Position numbers and translations under genes: made by a program. Shown piece by piece: positions 42,926-56,668 of a DNA stretch of 64,000 nucleotides. The notes under the pieces are model-generated. The model had not been told where the DNA came from, did no database searches, and worked only from the letters and a program-made list of their open reading frames with translations. Source of the stretch: Plumapathes pennacea (lineage: Eukaryota > Cnidaria > Anthozoa > Antipatharia > Myriopathidae); NCBI GenBank assembly GCA_964036295.1, contig OZ038468.1, positions 15,266,683 to 15,330,682 on the forward strand, in the 5' to 3' direction. Position 1 is the first letter of the stretch. The number at the start of each line of letters is the position of its first letter.

Positions 42926-44554
42926 GAAGGGATTTTTTCTTACCAGAATGGTGGGTCAAGGGGTCTATGACATTCGAGGAGAAAATGCATCAATGATGTA
43001 GTGAGAATTCATTGGTCAATCAACACTAATTTGCATAATAGTATAGACTGGAAATATAGCCAATAAACAGGCCGTTCCCAAGATGCCTGTTTCCTTTGTT
43101 TCAAACCGACGCCTCTGCGACCTTTCTTGAGTAAAATGAAATGAAAGTGAACATGCGATTTGATTTCATAGAAATTTTAAACGGTTTCGAACCAGGTATC
43201 GTTTTAAAACAGAAATTAAACAGGTATCTCGGAAATGGCTTATTTTCATTACAATTGAGGGTTTTAACGTAGAAACTTGTAACAAAATGGACTTAGAACA
43301 ACTTAAAACGTTCATACCGACACCAACAGCTCAAAAAAATCAGCTTTTCCCGCCGATCTTACCGGCAGCGCCGATAGATGCTCGGAAACATACAGTCGCT
43401 TTCCAAAACACGGCAGCTTTTCCTTTGAAATGTTACTAAATAGCTGCTTACCGTTCACAGTGGTAAATGCAATTCCTTCTTTACAATGGTCTGCACAATG
43501 ACTCGACTTTTTCGCGCTTCAGTTCACTTCCTTCGTGCGGGGAGCGAGTCGCAAGGGCCAGGCTCGAAAGTCATCCTCGTCCCCAGGGTCATCCGCGTGA
43601 CCGACAAGCCAAAAACAGTGCTGCGTTCTCGATTTCAGTTTTAAAACCATTTTATAAGCGCGATACTTTTCGTCGACTGGCTTTAGAGGCAGATGAGCAC
43701 TTTTCTTTATGTTGCATGTAGCGTGAAGCCAAAACAAGTCGCAAAAAGGAATTCCAAAATTCCGAAAAATACGAAAATTATTCCGAAAAAATTCTGAAAA
43801 AAAAAAAAATAAATAAAAATAAAGTCCATACCCGACGGTGCAGTACGCTGGGTCGTTTGGCCAGGGCTTAAGTGTCCAGAATTGTTCCATTAGCGCCAGA
43901 AGTCCTAGCGATCTTTGCTACAAACACTGAAAGGGGAAGGCATGGAAAACAATGTCTCGACAACTTGACCAAGAGTTGAAGACAACAGAACCGGATTCGA
44001 TGCTCTTTCTGCCCGCGTATCTCTCTCAGAGGTTGGTAAAGCGCACACCGAGCCATTCCCTTCATTTATTTAACCGTCACATAAATAAATATCCCATTGA
44101 ACAATACAATAAGTAGGATGCTAGTTAACGGGATAACCAGGACGTTGGTAATGATGATAACAGAGAGCTTAAGCACCAGGACGGGAGAGGACGACGGCAA
44201 CGTCGGTGAAACAACAAAACTCATTGCAGAAGACAAAAGGCGCACGTGAATATGTGAAATTGACATAATCTCGGGGTCGTCGTGCTCTCGCGTGCGACTC
44301 CAAATGCTTCTTTTTTAGGCTATAGTCAGGACGTGGACGACATTTTGAGAAATCGCGACATCCGTTCTTCTTTGTAATGGACGATGAAAGCAATAGAACT
44401 TTGGCAAAAACGGAACAAATTTGAGCAACTTAAAAATAGGCAAAGTTACAAAGACATAAGGAATACGGAGACCATTTTTTTCATGGTTCCTCGCGTTGCC
44501 GTCGCCGTCGTAGTTTGCTTAAGTTCCCTAATATTGAGTTAACGGTAATAACAA

Positions 44555-44935
<381 letters not shown>

Positions 44936-45988
44936 TGCTCGTGATGGTCATGATGGCAACGATGAGCACGATTGCGTCGATGCTATGACGGTTTTGTTGT
45001 CAACGACGAAGTGAAGGGCGAAAACTTTTTAAAAAGAGGGGTTTCCTGTAGCAAACCAAAGCAGCTTACATAAAGCCGCTTTCGGATGACTGTCGAAGCA
45101 ATCGTGCGATTACTGTGGTTTTACGCTTTCAAACTGGTCCAAACAGGTTCAGCTGCACTCTCGTCAGTCACGAGCAAAAGCAAATCCTGATTGCGATATT
45201 CTCACGCAAAAAAAGCAAGTAACGATGACGTTTCCTCGCACTTCTGATTGGTTTCTTCTACAAGTAAACGCTCTGATTGGTTGAAAGTGTTTCTCACGGC
45301 CTCTGTGGGTTGTGTACTAGTTTGCTTTTAGTTTCCTGCAGTCATCCGAAAACGGCTCTAACTGTAAATAACATTAACTCTGATTTCCTTTTTTTCCCTC
45401 ACCGTCTAGAAAAGACAGGGAAGCAAGAAACAAGCTAAAAAATAAATAAAAAAACAAAAACAAAACAAAACAAAAATAGAATAAAACACGAAGGAAGCGT
45501 TTTTTAAGAATGGAGGGACTCGCCTAATCCAATATAATAATCTTTTTGGCAGTTCATGGTCTGTAAGTTAATACTATACGTGTCAATTTTACGTAAAAAC
45601 ATTTGAAATAAAATACGTCTTTACACAACAAATCCAAAATTCCCAGTTGTGCCGTATATTGAAAAAGAAAATACGTTGATTCTCTTTTACGTAATTGATA
45701 ACTTCTCCAACCCAATAAGTTATTATACATGGTAATTCAATAGGTTTTACACTTATAAATAAAGCGAGGGTATTATTATTGCCAAATCACCGAAGCTATT
45801 TTTCCCACTATTCGTAATAAATAAGCAGCCACTATTATATGCTGTTTTAGTGCTTATAGACTGTGAGTCATAATGTTCATCATGATATACTATTGTCGTT
45901 TTGACGTTCTTGTGTCAAATGGTCCTTCTCGTCTCCAAGCCCCACGTATAGGCAAACAGAACAAGAGCCCGGAAACAAAAATCGAGAA

Positions 45989-48345
45989 TTAAAGACCTGT
46001 ACCGTCATCAACTCTCGTTACCAGGCCATTAGGTAACGGTCGCGTGTTGTCCTGGTCCCCTCCCTTCTTTCTTTTCTCGTGCGCCCACTGCATGGCCCAA
46101 ATACTCAGCGGTCTCATGTAAGCCAGCGATCGGAAGTTGCCGTTAGCAACGACAGCTTCGGGAGTTTGAAAACCCATTCCCAGTCTCTCGAAGCAAGTGT
46201 CGTAAATGCCACTGGCAGTTTGAAATCCTTGTTTGACCATACCCTGTAAGAGAGATTGAGAGCATAAACGGTCATGTTTTACGTCTCCTAACCTCCTCGT
46301 GTCATGCTCCACGTCTCATAACCTCCTCATGAATCTCCCTTCCCCGCAGTGTTTGCGCACTTGTATTTTTGTTTTCATCCGGGAACTAACCTGCGCACGA
46401 GTAGCCGCCTCACATAAAGCTGTTTGCGTAGGCTATCGGATAACACGTCATGATTGGGGGGGGGGGGGGGGGGGGCTTTACCTCTTGGATCATGGCAGCT
46501 GCCACGGCATATGTAACTCCGGTCCAGACCTCCTCTGCCTGCAGACTGCTGATATCGACCTGACAAGAGAAATAAAGTTGCATGTTTGTCACATTTGGCC
46601 ACGTTTAACATATGATTCCACCTTTTGTTATCGAGTAATATAATGCGCTTTGGTTCTTACACAATGTGCTCTCAAGTGAGCCAATTCTTTTCAGTTTGAG
46701 TTAATTTTGAGGTTGAGGTGCACTTACCGTTCCGTTAGGTCTCATGCCATTTACTGCACCCATGGTGCCTTCCTGGAACTTTAGCACATTATACGTATAG
46801 ACCGTCTCAAGGGCACTTCTTACGTGAGCCTTGGGGAACACCTAACAACACAAGGTACAATAAATAAGCCATTTTCACTATTATACACAGTTCGCAAGGC
46901 TGATATATCTTTGCGGGCCACCTGATAATAAAACACGGCGGGCAGATTCTTTGGTCGTAATGCAATTTTGTAGAAACAAAAGCAAGCTCAGTAGAGATAT
47001 TTGCTGACAGTAAAACGTACTATTTCAGTGCTACAGGCTTCAAGGTAAAATTAAGTTACACCCACATGGCCTCAGTAATCGCTTAAGTTAGTTGACAAAT
47101 AGTTCTGTAACTATGCGCATGACTCACCTCTTCACCCGCATTCTGCCCCAGGTCGCATGCGTGAAGGTACCACTGTCCTGCCATCTGGTCCGCCATGATG
47201 CTATTGTGGTATCTGCTGTTACTGCTGTCGTAATTGTAATACTTGCCTAACGTAACAGGTCAAGACAAGATTCAGCCGACTGCTTTAGCCCTTATAATTG
47301 CGGTTGGGAGTGTGCCGCGCTGTTGTGAAAACCCTTACTCTATTTCAAACCAAAAGACCCTAATGCAGACATTTCTCAAATTTCGTACTGTCTCAGACTT
47401 CCAAAACTAACCGAAGTCCACAACTCCATCCCAGACCAAAGAGACAAAATTACAGTATCAGATGATATAGTACAGTCAAACCCCTCTAAGACGGACACCC
47501 TCGGGATCAGCTCCAACTGTCCGTTTTAGAGAGGTGTCTGTCTTAAATAGAGCTCATAGGTTTTAACCGGCTTGTTAATCTCATCTACATTTCATTGCTC
47601 TGTCTCTAAAGGCCGATTTACACGGTGCTTACGATTGTCGCATGCGATACCAAAAAAAGGATTTTTAAACATGTTTTAACATCTTACGACAATCGTACGA
47701 CTTTTTTGTGTCGTATGCGACAAATTTTACCAAATTGCGGGATGATTTACGTCGGCGATGTGATTCGTGTCGTAAGAAAATCGCACGCAACAATCGTGAG
47801 TTAAAATCGCACCGTGTAAAACAATCTGAGCACTCACCGTTCCAGAGCAGCTTCTCGTACGCCTTCTTGCCTGTCTTGAGTACAGCCGAGTACTTGAGGT
47901 TGTCCTCGGGGTAGTGTAAAAGCTTGGCCATCTCTGCCATCACGCGAAGCGCCGCCAGCCACAAACCACCACAGTATGCACTACAAAGCAAAAGGGTTAA
48001 AGAGTCACTCTCAAAGTTAATGAGACCCTCTCACTGTAGACGCTTTGCGCGCCCATGTTTATATTTACATTCGGAGCTCGACTTTCCTGAGGCGCCCACG
48101 TTATGACTGATCGATCCGACTGTCGCTGCTTGCCGTATTCAATACACTTTCTGAGTTTGTGCTGATTTATTTCGCAATAAAACGTAGAAAAACATGAGAA
48201 TCCGTCATTTTCGTATGATACGAAAATGGCCGCCGTCAGTCACTGGGCGGTGAGAGGGTCTTTTTAATGCATTGCGCGCCCAGCAATTGTCGGTAGCCAT
48301 TTTCGTATGGTACGAAAATGGCAGCTTTCGATTATTTTCCTTCTT

Positions 48346-48385
<40 letters not shown>

Positions 48386-50450
48386 CGTTCGTAGAAATGT
48401 TGGTGCTGATTAGTCGAGAAGAGGGTCACAGAAAGAGTTTCCTGTTTTGCTGGGCACTGATTGTTCGAAGAAAAAACGTCCAATCATATAAAGAGAATTA
48501 TCTGAGAGAGCGAGTCTGGTCTAAATGCTTCAGACAATAGATGAGCAAATAACTGCGCCCAACTTACCTGGGGCCGGTGACAGGCCAAGCATCGTACGTT
48601 TGGTCAGCAAAGCCAGAATTCTCAATAAGACCATCACCATCTGTGTCATACGTCATCGTTCTCGTCATGACAGTCTGAAACGAACCAATGAAAAACGAAA
48701 GGTAATGGAGTCACGTGCTTGGTATTCCGCCATGTATGGAAAGTATGGCCTTTTAAGGGGAGCTAGTGTAACGCGTAAAACAGCCACAGCCCGCTGTCAT
48801 CTCGCTTCGCTTTCAAACAGGGGAAGCAAGCAAGTCGGAAATGGCCTATTTTCAACATTTGTCAGGGCAAGTTTACCTTTGCGACTGGCCACATGTCTTG
48901 CAGATACTGAATATCTTTTGTCACAACGTAGTCACGATAAACCTGCGAAATGCAAAAAATTTGAAAAAGGTTCCTGAAAGGAGTCATGCTGAAGGCCGTT
49001 TTATTATAATGAAAGCTGAAACCCTCAAATGCTGTCCGCTTAACCCTTTAAAGAGTGATGAACTCAAATTTTCTTTTCCCACTTTCTCACCAGAGATGTC
49101 ATACAGTAAGGAAAATTTGGCTTTTAATGGTTTGTTCATGTGAATGTTGATTGAAATATCATTTCTCACGATATCACCCATACATATTATTCTTGAATGG
49201 TTGGGCGAATTTGTATTATGAGCTTGGAGTGAAAGGGTTAAATCCGTCCTATCATCCTTCTAACTACAATCTGCCCCTAAGTATCGGTATTTCCATTCCT
49301 ATGATTCGGGAAAACGACTGGACACTTCGTCAAATCCAAAGTTAAAAAATTACAGCAGCTTACTGAAAATGAGCTGTTAGTAAGAAAAACAGCACCCTCT
49401 GACTCAGCCAATAAGCACACATTTATTTTGCATTATCAACAGTTGTCACCAACCTGCAGTACAAACTTGAGATTGAGATCTTTCCACTTGGCGGTGTCAT
49501 GAACTGTGTAAGCGTTGATTTTCTCCCATGGTTCATCGTCTAGACAAGAAAAGCACATGCACCTCGATTAACTCTTAGCCCCTATACACATGTGCAATAG
49601 ACGCCATTTGAGACTACGTCCACACTAACGCGTTTCAAAAACCTGTCCACACTAATCCCCCGTTTTCGAGTCGCCCGTGCACACAAATTCGGTTTCATTT
49701 GAAAGCGCACCCGTTTTCGAAAGTCCCCATTTTGGGAACCGTTTTTTGAAAACCTCCGATTTCGAGTCATCGTGTCACTGTATTTCTATCACAAAACATT
49801 ACACTATTACTGACCTGGGTCTCCAACGTCGTGGGGAACACATCCAGGAGCTTTCTTCGCGCTGTGCTGGCCGTTCATCATCGTCAGAACGACCTGGTTG
49901 TCTGTCTGATTGACGGCCTCGGCTGCAAAAGGCCAAGAAAAAGATTAAAAGTTCACCCAAGTACGATTACACACAAGATAAGTGAATGAGTGACTGCATT
50001 AATAAAACTGTTGAAAAATGCGCCTGAGTAAGAACGGATTGTTTAACCATTATAAAACTATTATAATGTTAAGATATTTGAAATTCATAATTTTTCTATC
50101 GGACATTTACCTATGTCATACTGTATGCTGAGCTGCAGCATGGGCCACAGCATGGCAAGGGCATAAGAGGCGTAGAAGTGAACATCATAAGTGTTGTACA
50201 TCCTGTACTCATGGCCTGAGATAAAAGAAGCAAGCAAAACACTGAGAACAGAAAGTCACAAGAGAGTCATCTGAGCAGACGCAAAGAAGCTACAGTCGCT
50301 TCTTGGGCAAGATGACAGTTTGGCACATCACAGTTTGTCAAAAATCTCTTTCACACCCCTTCAACCCCTCCTCTCCCTCCCCCTCGAAAGGCTTCCTGTC
50401 AGTTTCTTCCATATTTAAACCCCCTTTACCCATAATCCTCTCATTCGCTC

Positions 50451-50481
<31 letters not shown>

Positions 50482-52458
50482 ACTGTTACTCTTACGGCGT
50501 TCCAGTACCTCGATTAACTTTCAGTTGATACACCAGGGTTTCTGTAATATAGCTGTACGACAAGAAGGAAATGACACTACTAACCTTCCAGGTAAGCAAA
50601 TCTTCCATACTTCTTAACGTGGTCGGTCAAGGGAATCGTTTCATTGCCTGCTTCTTTCTTCACATCGATCCACACAGTTCCTCCATCAGCCACGAAATAC
50701 AGCTCGTTAAACAGCGCTGATTTGTACCACGGCGGCAGCGTTCTGTGTAAAAAGAGAACGGGAAAGAGTGCGATAAGTATGAGTTCAACTTCTCGACATT
50801 GCCCCTCGCCCCCTCCCCTGCGCGCCCACTTACAATAGTTTCATGCTTTTGACGGTGAAGATTGGCTCCGTCCGTGTATTAAAGCGGCATAACGAATGTC
50901 TGTGTGTACATCCGGGAACATGAACAAATCTGGTTTTACTTCCCAACGCGAGGAAACATATTAAAGAAGTCGAATGAACAGTTTGAGGGCAATTTATTGT
51001 AAATGACTCCACATGATGGACATAGCTGCCTTAAAATGAAAGAACCAAGAACTTCAGGGAGGCTCCATCTGATTATACTCACTCATCTTCCAGAATTGGT
51101 CGTTGCCAGGCTTCAATCTTGGATTCCCACTCGGGATAATGCGTCAGGGCGTGGCAGCACAGGGCAGGGCCGGCGTTACCATGCTTACCAAAAAACCGGG
51201 TGTAAAATCTGACGAGACAAAGAAAGCCAGATTTAACCCTTTCGTTCCCAAGCTCAAAATGCAGTTTCTCTCAACCTTTTAATAAGAAAAAGTACGAGTG
51301 ATGTAGTGAGAATTGATAAACTTATCAGCTTTCATCTGAGCAAGGTATCAAAAGCCAAGTTCTCCTTACTGAATGGTATATCTCTGGTGAGAAACTGAAG
51401 GAGAAAATTGAGGTTGATCACCAGGAATGAAAGGGTTAAGCTAGTGAAAGTAACCTTCGCAGTCATGAAGCAACGTAAACATGCAAACAAGCTATAAAGT
51501 TTAGCATCTCCTACGCTTGACTTACTCGTGTGAACCAGCTATAGACCATTTTCTCAAGGTTGCGCGCGCATCCAAGCTTGGCGGGCCACAACCTTCGATA
51601 TGAGAATTGTTTAGCGAGCACTCATGCGTGAACGTTGTAGAAAACGGCTTTAAAAATTCAAGATAGCTGTCCTAACTCAAATAAGAGCGCAGAATGAAGC
51701 ATTTACTTCGAGGCCGAACACGGTCCGCCGTCAAAACGTTGAATTTGAAAGTCTTGGCCCGTCAGGCTTGGAGGCGCGCGCAATCTTGAGAAAATGGGCC
51801 TATTAAGCTTAATATCGTTCCTACTTGTTACCTGTAGTGTTTTTTAGTGTTGGATCTGAAGTGAATGACGGGCATGTCCCATGCCAGTGCAAATTCCAGT
51901 TCGCTTGTTCCCCTGGGAGCCACTTTCGTGTTCGCTGCAACTGCTGCGCACAGCGTTTGCTCCGGGCGCGAGGCCGGACCTGTATCTGGGTTGCAAAGAG
52001 AGAAGAAAGCATGCATGTCTTCATTTATACAGTACGAGGTAGGTCACTGAACTGTATGTAACAGTGCACAAACGAAATTCAACCAGTAAGCGTCGTCAAT
52101 ACCTGTCGTAGAATTAAGTTTTCCATCGTCCATGAGGTCCTCCCAGACTCGCCTGCACGGTGTTTTGGAGTCAAATGATGTTTTCGTTGTCACAGATATA
52201 AGACTTTCGCCACCCTGCCAAGAGTCACCGTGCATCCGAAAATATCAACGTTTTGATACTTTGTTAAGACGAAAAAGGACTGACAAAAACGGCGACGGCG
52301 ATGGAAAAAGATGATTATAACGAATAAAAAAGAAAAACAACAACAACAACAACAAACAAGTGTAAAACAAGAACAAGAAATCGAGAAGGAGGAGGCAGAG
52401 GAATAACAAGAACAAGAAGAAGGAAAGGGAGAAGGAGAGACAAAAAACAACAACAAAT

Positions 52459-52489
<31 letters not shown>

Positions 52490-55400
52490 GGACATGAACC
52501 AGAAGAACACGAACGAGAACAAAAAGGGCAAAAACAACAAGAACATATCAGGCAGGAAAACAAGAAGCAAGAAACTGAAAGATAACTAAAGCCTGGTTTT
52601 CACGCGTGACGCAAACGCAAGGATCAAAACGTTTTTATCCTTGTGCTTGTGCTCGTGATTGCGTTTGTGTCTGCCCTTCCGTCGAGCCTGCTTTCACTGT
52701 GAAATAAGGACTCTTGTGCTTGTGCTTAACCCTTTCACTCCCGAGCTCAAAATACAAATTCTCCTAATCACTCAATAAGAAAATGTATGAGTGGTACAGT
52801 GAGAATTGATAGTTTAATCAGATATCATCTGAGCAAGGTATCAAAAGCCAAGTTCTCCTTACTGTATGATATATTTGTGCTGCCAAAATTGAAGGAAAAA
52901 ATTGAACTTGATCACTCTTAGGAGTGAAAGGGTTAATGCTGGTTTACCGCGTACGACGCCAGAATAAGCATAAGCATAAAATAAGCACAAGAGAGCGACA
53001 GTGGCGACATAGCATATGCATCAAACGCGTCCGTTCCTTGTGTTTATACTTGTGTCGCCACTGTCGCTCTTGTGCTTATGCTTGCGCTTATATGGTTATG
53101 CTTGCGCATATATGGTTATGCTTGCGCTTATATGGTCATAGTGCTTGCGTCGTACGTGTAAACCAGCCTTTACGCTTAGGCTTGTGCTTGCGTTACTCGT
53201 GAAAACCAGGCATAACAGACCAAAAGAAACAAGTGGACAAACAAAACAACGAAAACCGTTCCCGTAACACTCCTGCTTACCATACGTTGTGTCTTGGCAG
53301 CAATGGCGAGTGTATAAGGCTGCGTGGGATGCTTGTGATGAAGCAACACACCCGTGACGTCACTTGTCTTGCTGCATGAGCTGACACCAGGGGAATCCCC
53401 CGAGCTGAGGTCATCCACAGTAACTGTCGACTGCACTCCTCTGCATTTGAACGGCTCGTTGTAATGCCCCGCTGACGTATCGGACTCCTCATCTGTCCCG
53501 TCGCCATTTTGAAACGTGAACATGATCGAAATTTCCACTTCTTCGTCGTTACGGTTTTCTACGTTCCACACGAAGACGGCAACGGGTAAACTGGTATCCT
53601 GAGAAATTCAACATCAAACTTCAGTCAAGCGAGGGATGTAACACCGTGTAAAATTCCCGAAGGGGGGGGGGTACTCCTCAAAATTTTGGGTATGAAGTGT
53701 GCCGCCCGGGACTGAAAAGCCTTATCCTATTTCAGACCAAACTTTGGGATTTTCGACCCTATTTTAGACCAGACTTTGCAATTTTCGACCATTTTTCAGA
53801 CTATAACTTGCGATTTTCGACCCTATTTCAGACCAAATATAAAAATCTCCGACCCTGCTCCAGACCAAAGGCTCAAAATCGATACCCTATTCCAGACTAA
53901 AATGCTGAAAATGATACCCTTTGGGGCGGCATATATATATACATGGCTCATATATGGGAGTAATCCCCCACCCATCCACCCCGGGTAAAACTACAAAAGG
54001 CTAGCGCTGTTGAAAGTAAAGATGGGCAGGATAAATTTGGTACCCATAACCACCTTGTAGTCATCCGGGAACACAGGGGATATCTGTCGGCACACAAGCG
54101 TGATATTTTGACCTGGCAGTTCGTAAACAGTCCACGCACGGGGATATAACGCGTGATACACTGCGTTAGCTCCACAGTAGCCCCAGTTCCAACCCTGGAG
54201 ACTGCGACCACACAAGCTGCCATTGGGTCGATTAGGGGAGAGCACAGCCTTGTGAAGGAAAATGATAACAAGGTTATCAAGTACTGTACCACTCGACCAC
54301 GTGCAAACGTCGAGAAGGAGCAAGCCAATGAAAAAGAGAAACAGAAAGAACTTACAAGAGAAGGCGAAAGAGAAAGAGAAAAGAACATAAGCAACAAAAA
54401 CAAAAGAGAGCATCAACAGGTCAAGAACACGGGAAACAGAAACAAAAAACAGAAAGCAAGAGAAAATACGAAAACAAGAACAAGAAAAAAAGAGAGAGAA
54501 AACGAACGAAAAAGGAGCTGTCAAGAGCAAAAGACTGAGGCAGGAAAAGAGACAAGAAAAAAAAAACAGAAAGCAAGAGAAAATACGAAAACAAGAACAA
54601 GAAAAAAGAGACAAAGAAAACGAACGAAAAAGGAGCTGTCAAGAGCTAAAGACTGAGGCAGGAAAAGAGAAGAAAAAAAAACAGAGCAAGAACAAGAGCA
54701 AGCTAAGAAAGAGAAAGAAAAAAAGAAAACAGAGAAAGAAAAAAAAGTAAGAAAAAGAGACAGAGAAACTGAGGACAAGAAAAAGGAAAATATCTGAAAA
54801 ACAGCTAGAGCTATATAGAGAAAAAAACAAAGACTCTTAAGAGTCTTCTGAAAATGTACACATTCAACAATGTCTGAGTAATGTAGTTTCAGTTTGCCTT
54901 ACTTGGTAGGTGGTTCTTCCTTTTCTTCTCACACAAACAGTGAACTACAAAGTCCAAAACATTGTGTCAGCTGCAGGCCTATTCACTTATTGTTATACAG
55001 GTACCCGTAATAATAAATACTATATTTTCACTGATGGTGGCGTTCAGAAGAGTTACAATCAGGATTGCACCATGCTTAGATTGAAATGCATTAAATGTAA
55101 ATGCAATCCAAGTATGGTGCAAATTATCCTAAATGCGATTATTAAAAATCTTCAGACATTTGATCTGCCATCAATCAAAAGAGATGTGGCACAAAAGAGA
55201 TGTGAAATCCGCAAATTGGTGGGGGCGAGGAGAGTGAAAGAAAGAGAAGGGGTGAAACTCTGCAGAGTGCCTGGAGCAAACATCACCACATCAGACTCTT
55301 TCTTCCTCTCTCCTTTCTCCCCTGCTTCCACCTGTAACATTCACATCCTCTTTGATTTTGCACCAAGGACTGGACACAAGTCAATCAAATCTTGTTAAGT

Positions 55401-56627
55401 TTTTGGCTGTTTCAAACCACTTTTGCCTTAAAATTAACCCAGTGTGGCCACTCTCTGTGATTTGGATAGAAGTTTTACAGAAAATAAAAAGTTGTAAAAT
55501 AACAGTATTTATTACACGACTTCACATTTTCGAGTGCAAATACGGACCAAAACGAGTGCAAAGATGGGAGCATATTGCACTCGTCAGGAAGCAGATCAAC
55601 TGGTTTATTAGCTTACGTGATCAATTTTCGCAAGCAAAGCTTACGAACGCGCCATATTTTGTTCCATTTTGCACGCGTCGAGAACAGTTGCCCTGCTTCG
55701 TTTGTCTTATAATAAACAATTTATTACATGAAAAGTCGTGCAATATGGCTGTATTTTTACTCGTCAGTTTTATTTTTTCTCAAACCGACTCGTAATAACC
55801 TCTTTTTAATTACAATACTACAGTATACCTGGTTAGCCTGTACGTAATTGTAGGAATACATCCCAGGAGTCAACTGCCACCTGTTGAAATCTCCTTTCCA
55901 TCCTCGGCCAATAGTTCCACAGCCGATGCCACCAAGCGGAACCCCTGTAAAAGACATACTCTTTTTACTCTTGAGATCATACTAAAAATTCTTCTAAACA
56001 AACAACTGTAAACTGTATGAGTGACGTGGTGAGAAATGACTGTTTGATCAATTTAATTTGGGTAATTACATTGTACTGTAGATAGCTAGTCCATTTACTT
56101 AGCTGTGATGTAATCTCGAGGCGACTATTTTGTCTTGGTTACAAAGGATGAAAAATATGTTAACACTATGGGCAGTGTGAAAGAGAACAATTCTGTCACG
56201 AACAATGATACTAGACCTTAGATCTATAAATTCACAACAAATAGATAAAAAGTGTAGGAAATGCAATATCACAGAACTAGATTACAAAATTTGTCAGGAT
56301 ATAATTTGATATTTGTCAAAATTTGGAAAGCCTTTGGTCAACATAAAAATTTATTTTAAATTTTAATTAGCTGTGAGCAGAAGCTTTTATTGTCCACAAA
56401 GCTGTGGTCATATACAAGATAACTGAAATTTCCATAAAAATTAAAATCATGATAAAAATCTTTTCACAATCTTTTCTCTAATAGTCTTTCCCATCAGGTT
56501 AGGAAATTTTCCCCATATCTAGCTTTGTTTGAATATCCGAGCTCTAGCTTGTGAGTCATGTGTGGGCTTCCTGTCAGAAAAGATTCATAGTACTTAGTAC
56601 ATAATTCAGTCTATGTCTTTTTCTTGT

Positions 56628-56668
<41 letters not shown>

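Noticed and set aside
53948..54830. Several Phe/Ser/Leu/Cys-rich minus-strand ORFs near 54.0-54.8 kb
   Set aside because: They are frames through the polypyrimidine tract in a GBA2 intron. Only the 54248-54054 segment is a real exon, in a frame that gives GBA2 sequence.
54910..55398. A 162-codon plus-strand ORF
   Set aside because: It begins inside the GBA2 microexon region on the opposite strand, covers intron and a hairpin, and has no family resemblance that I can see.
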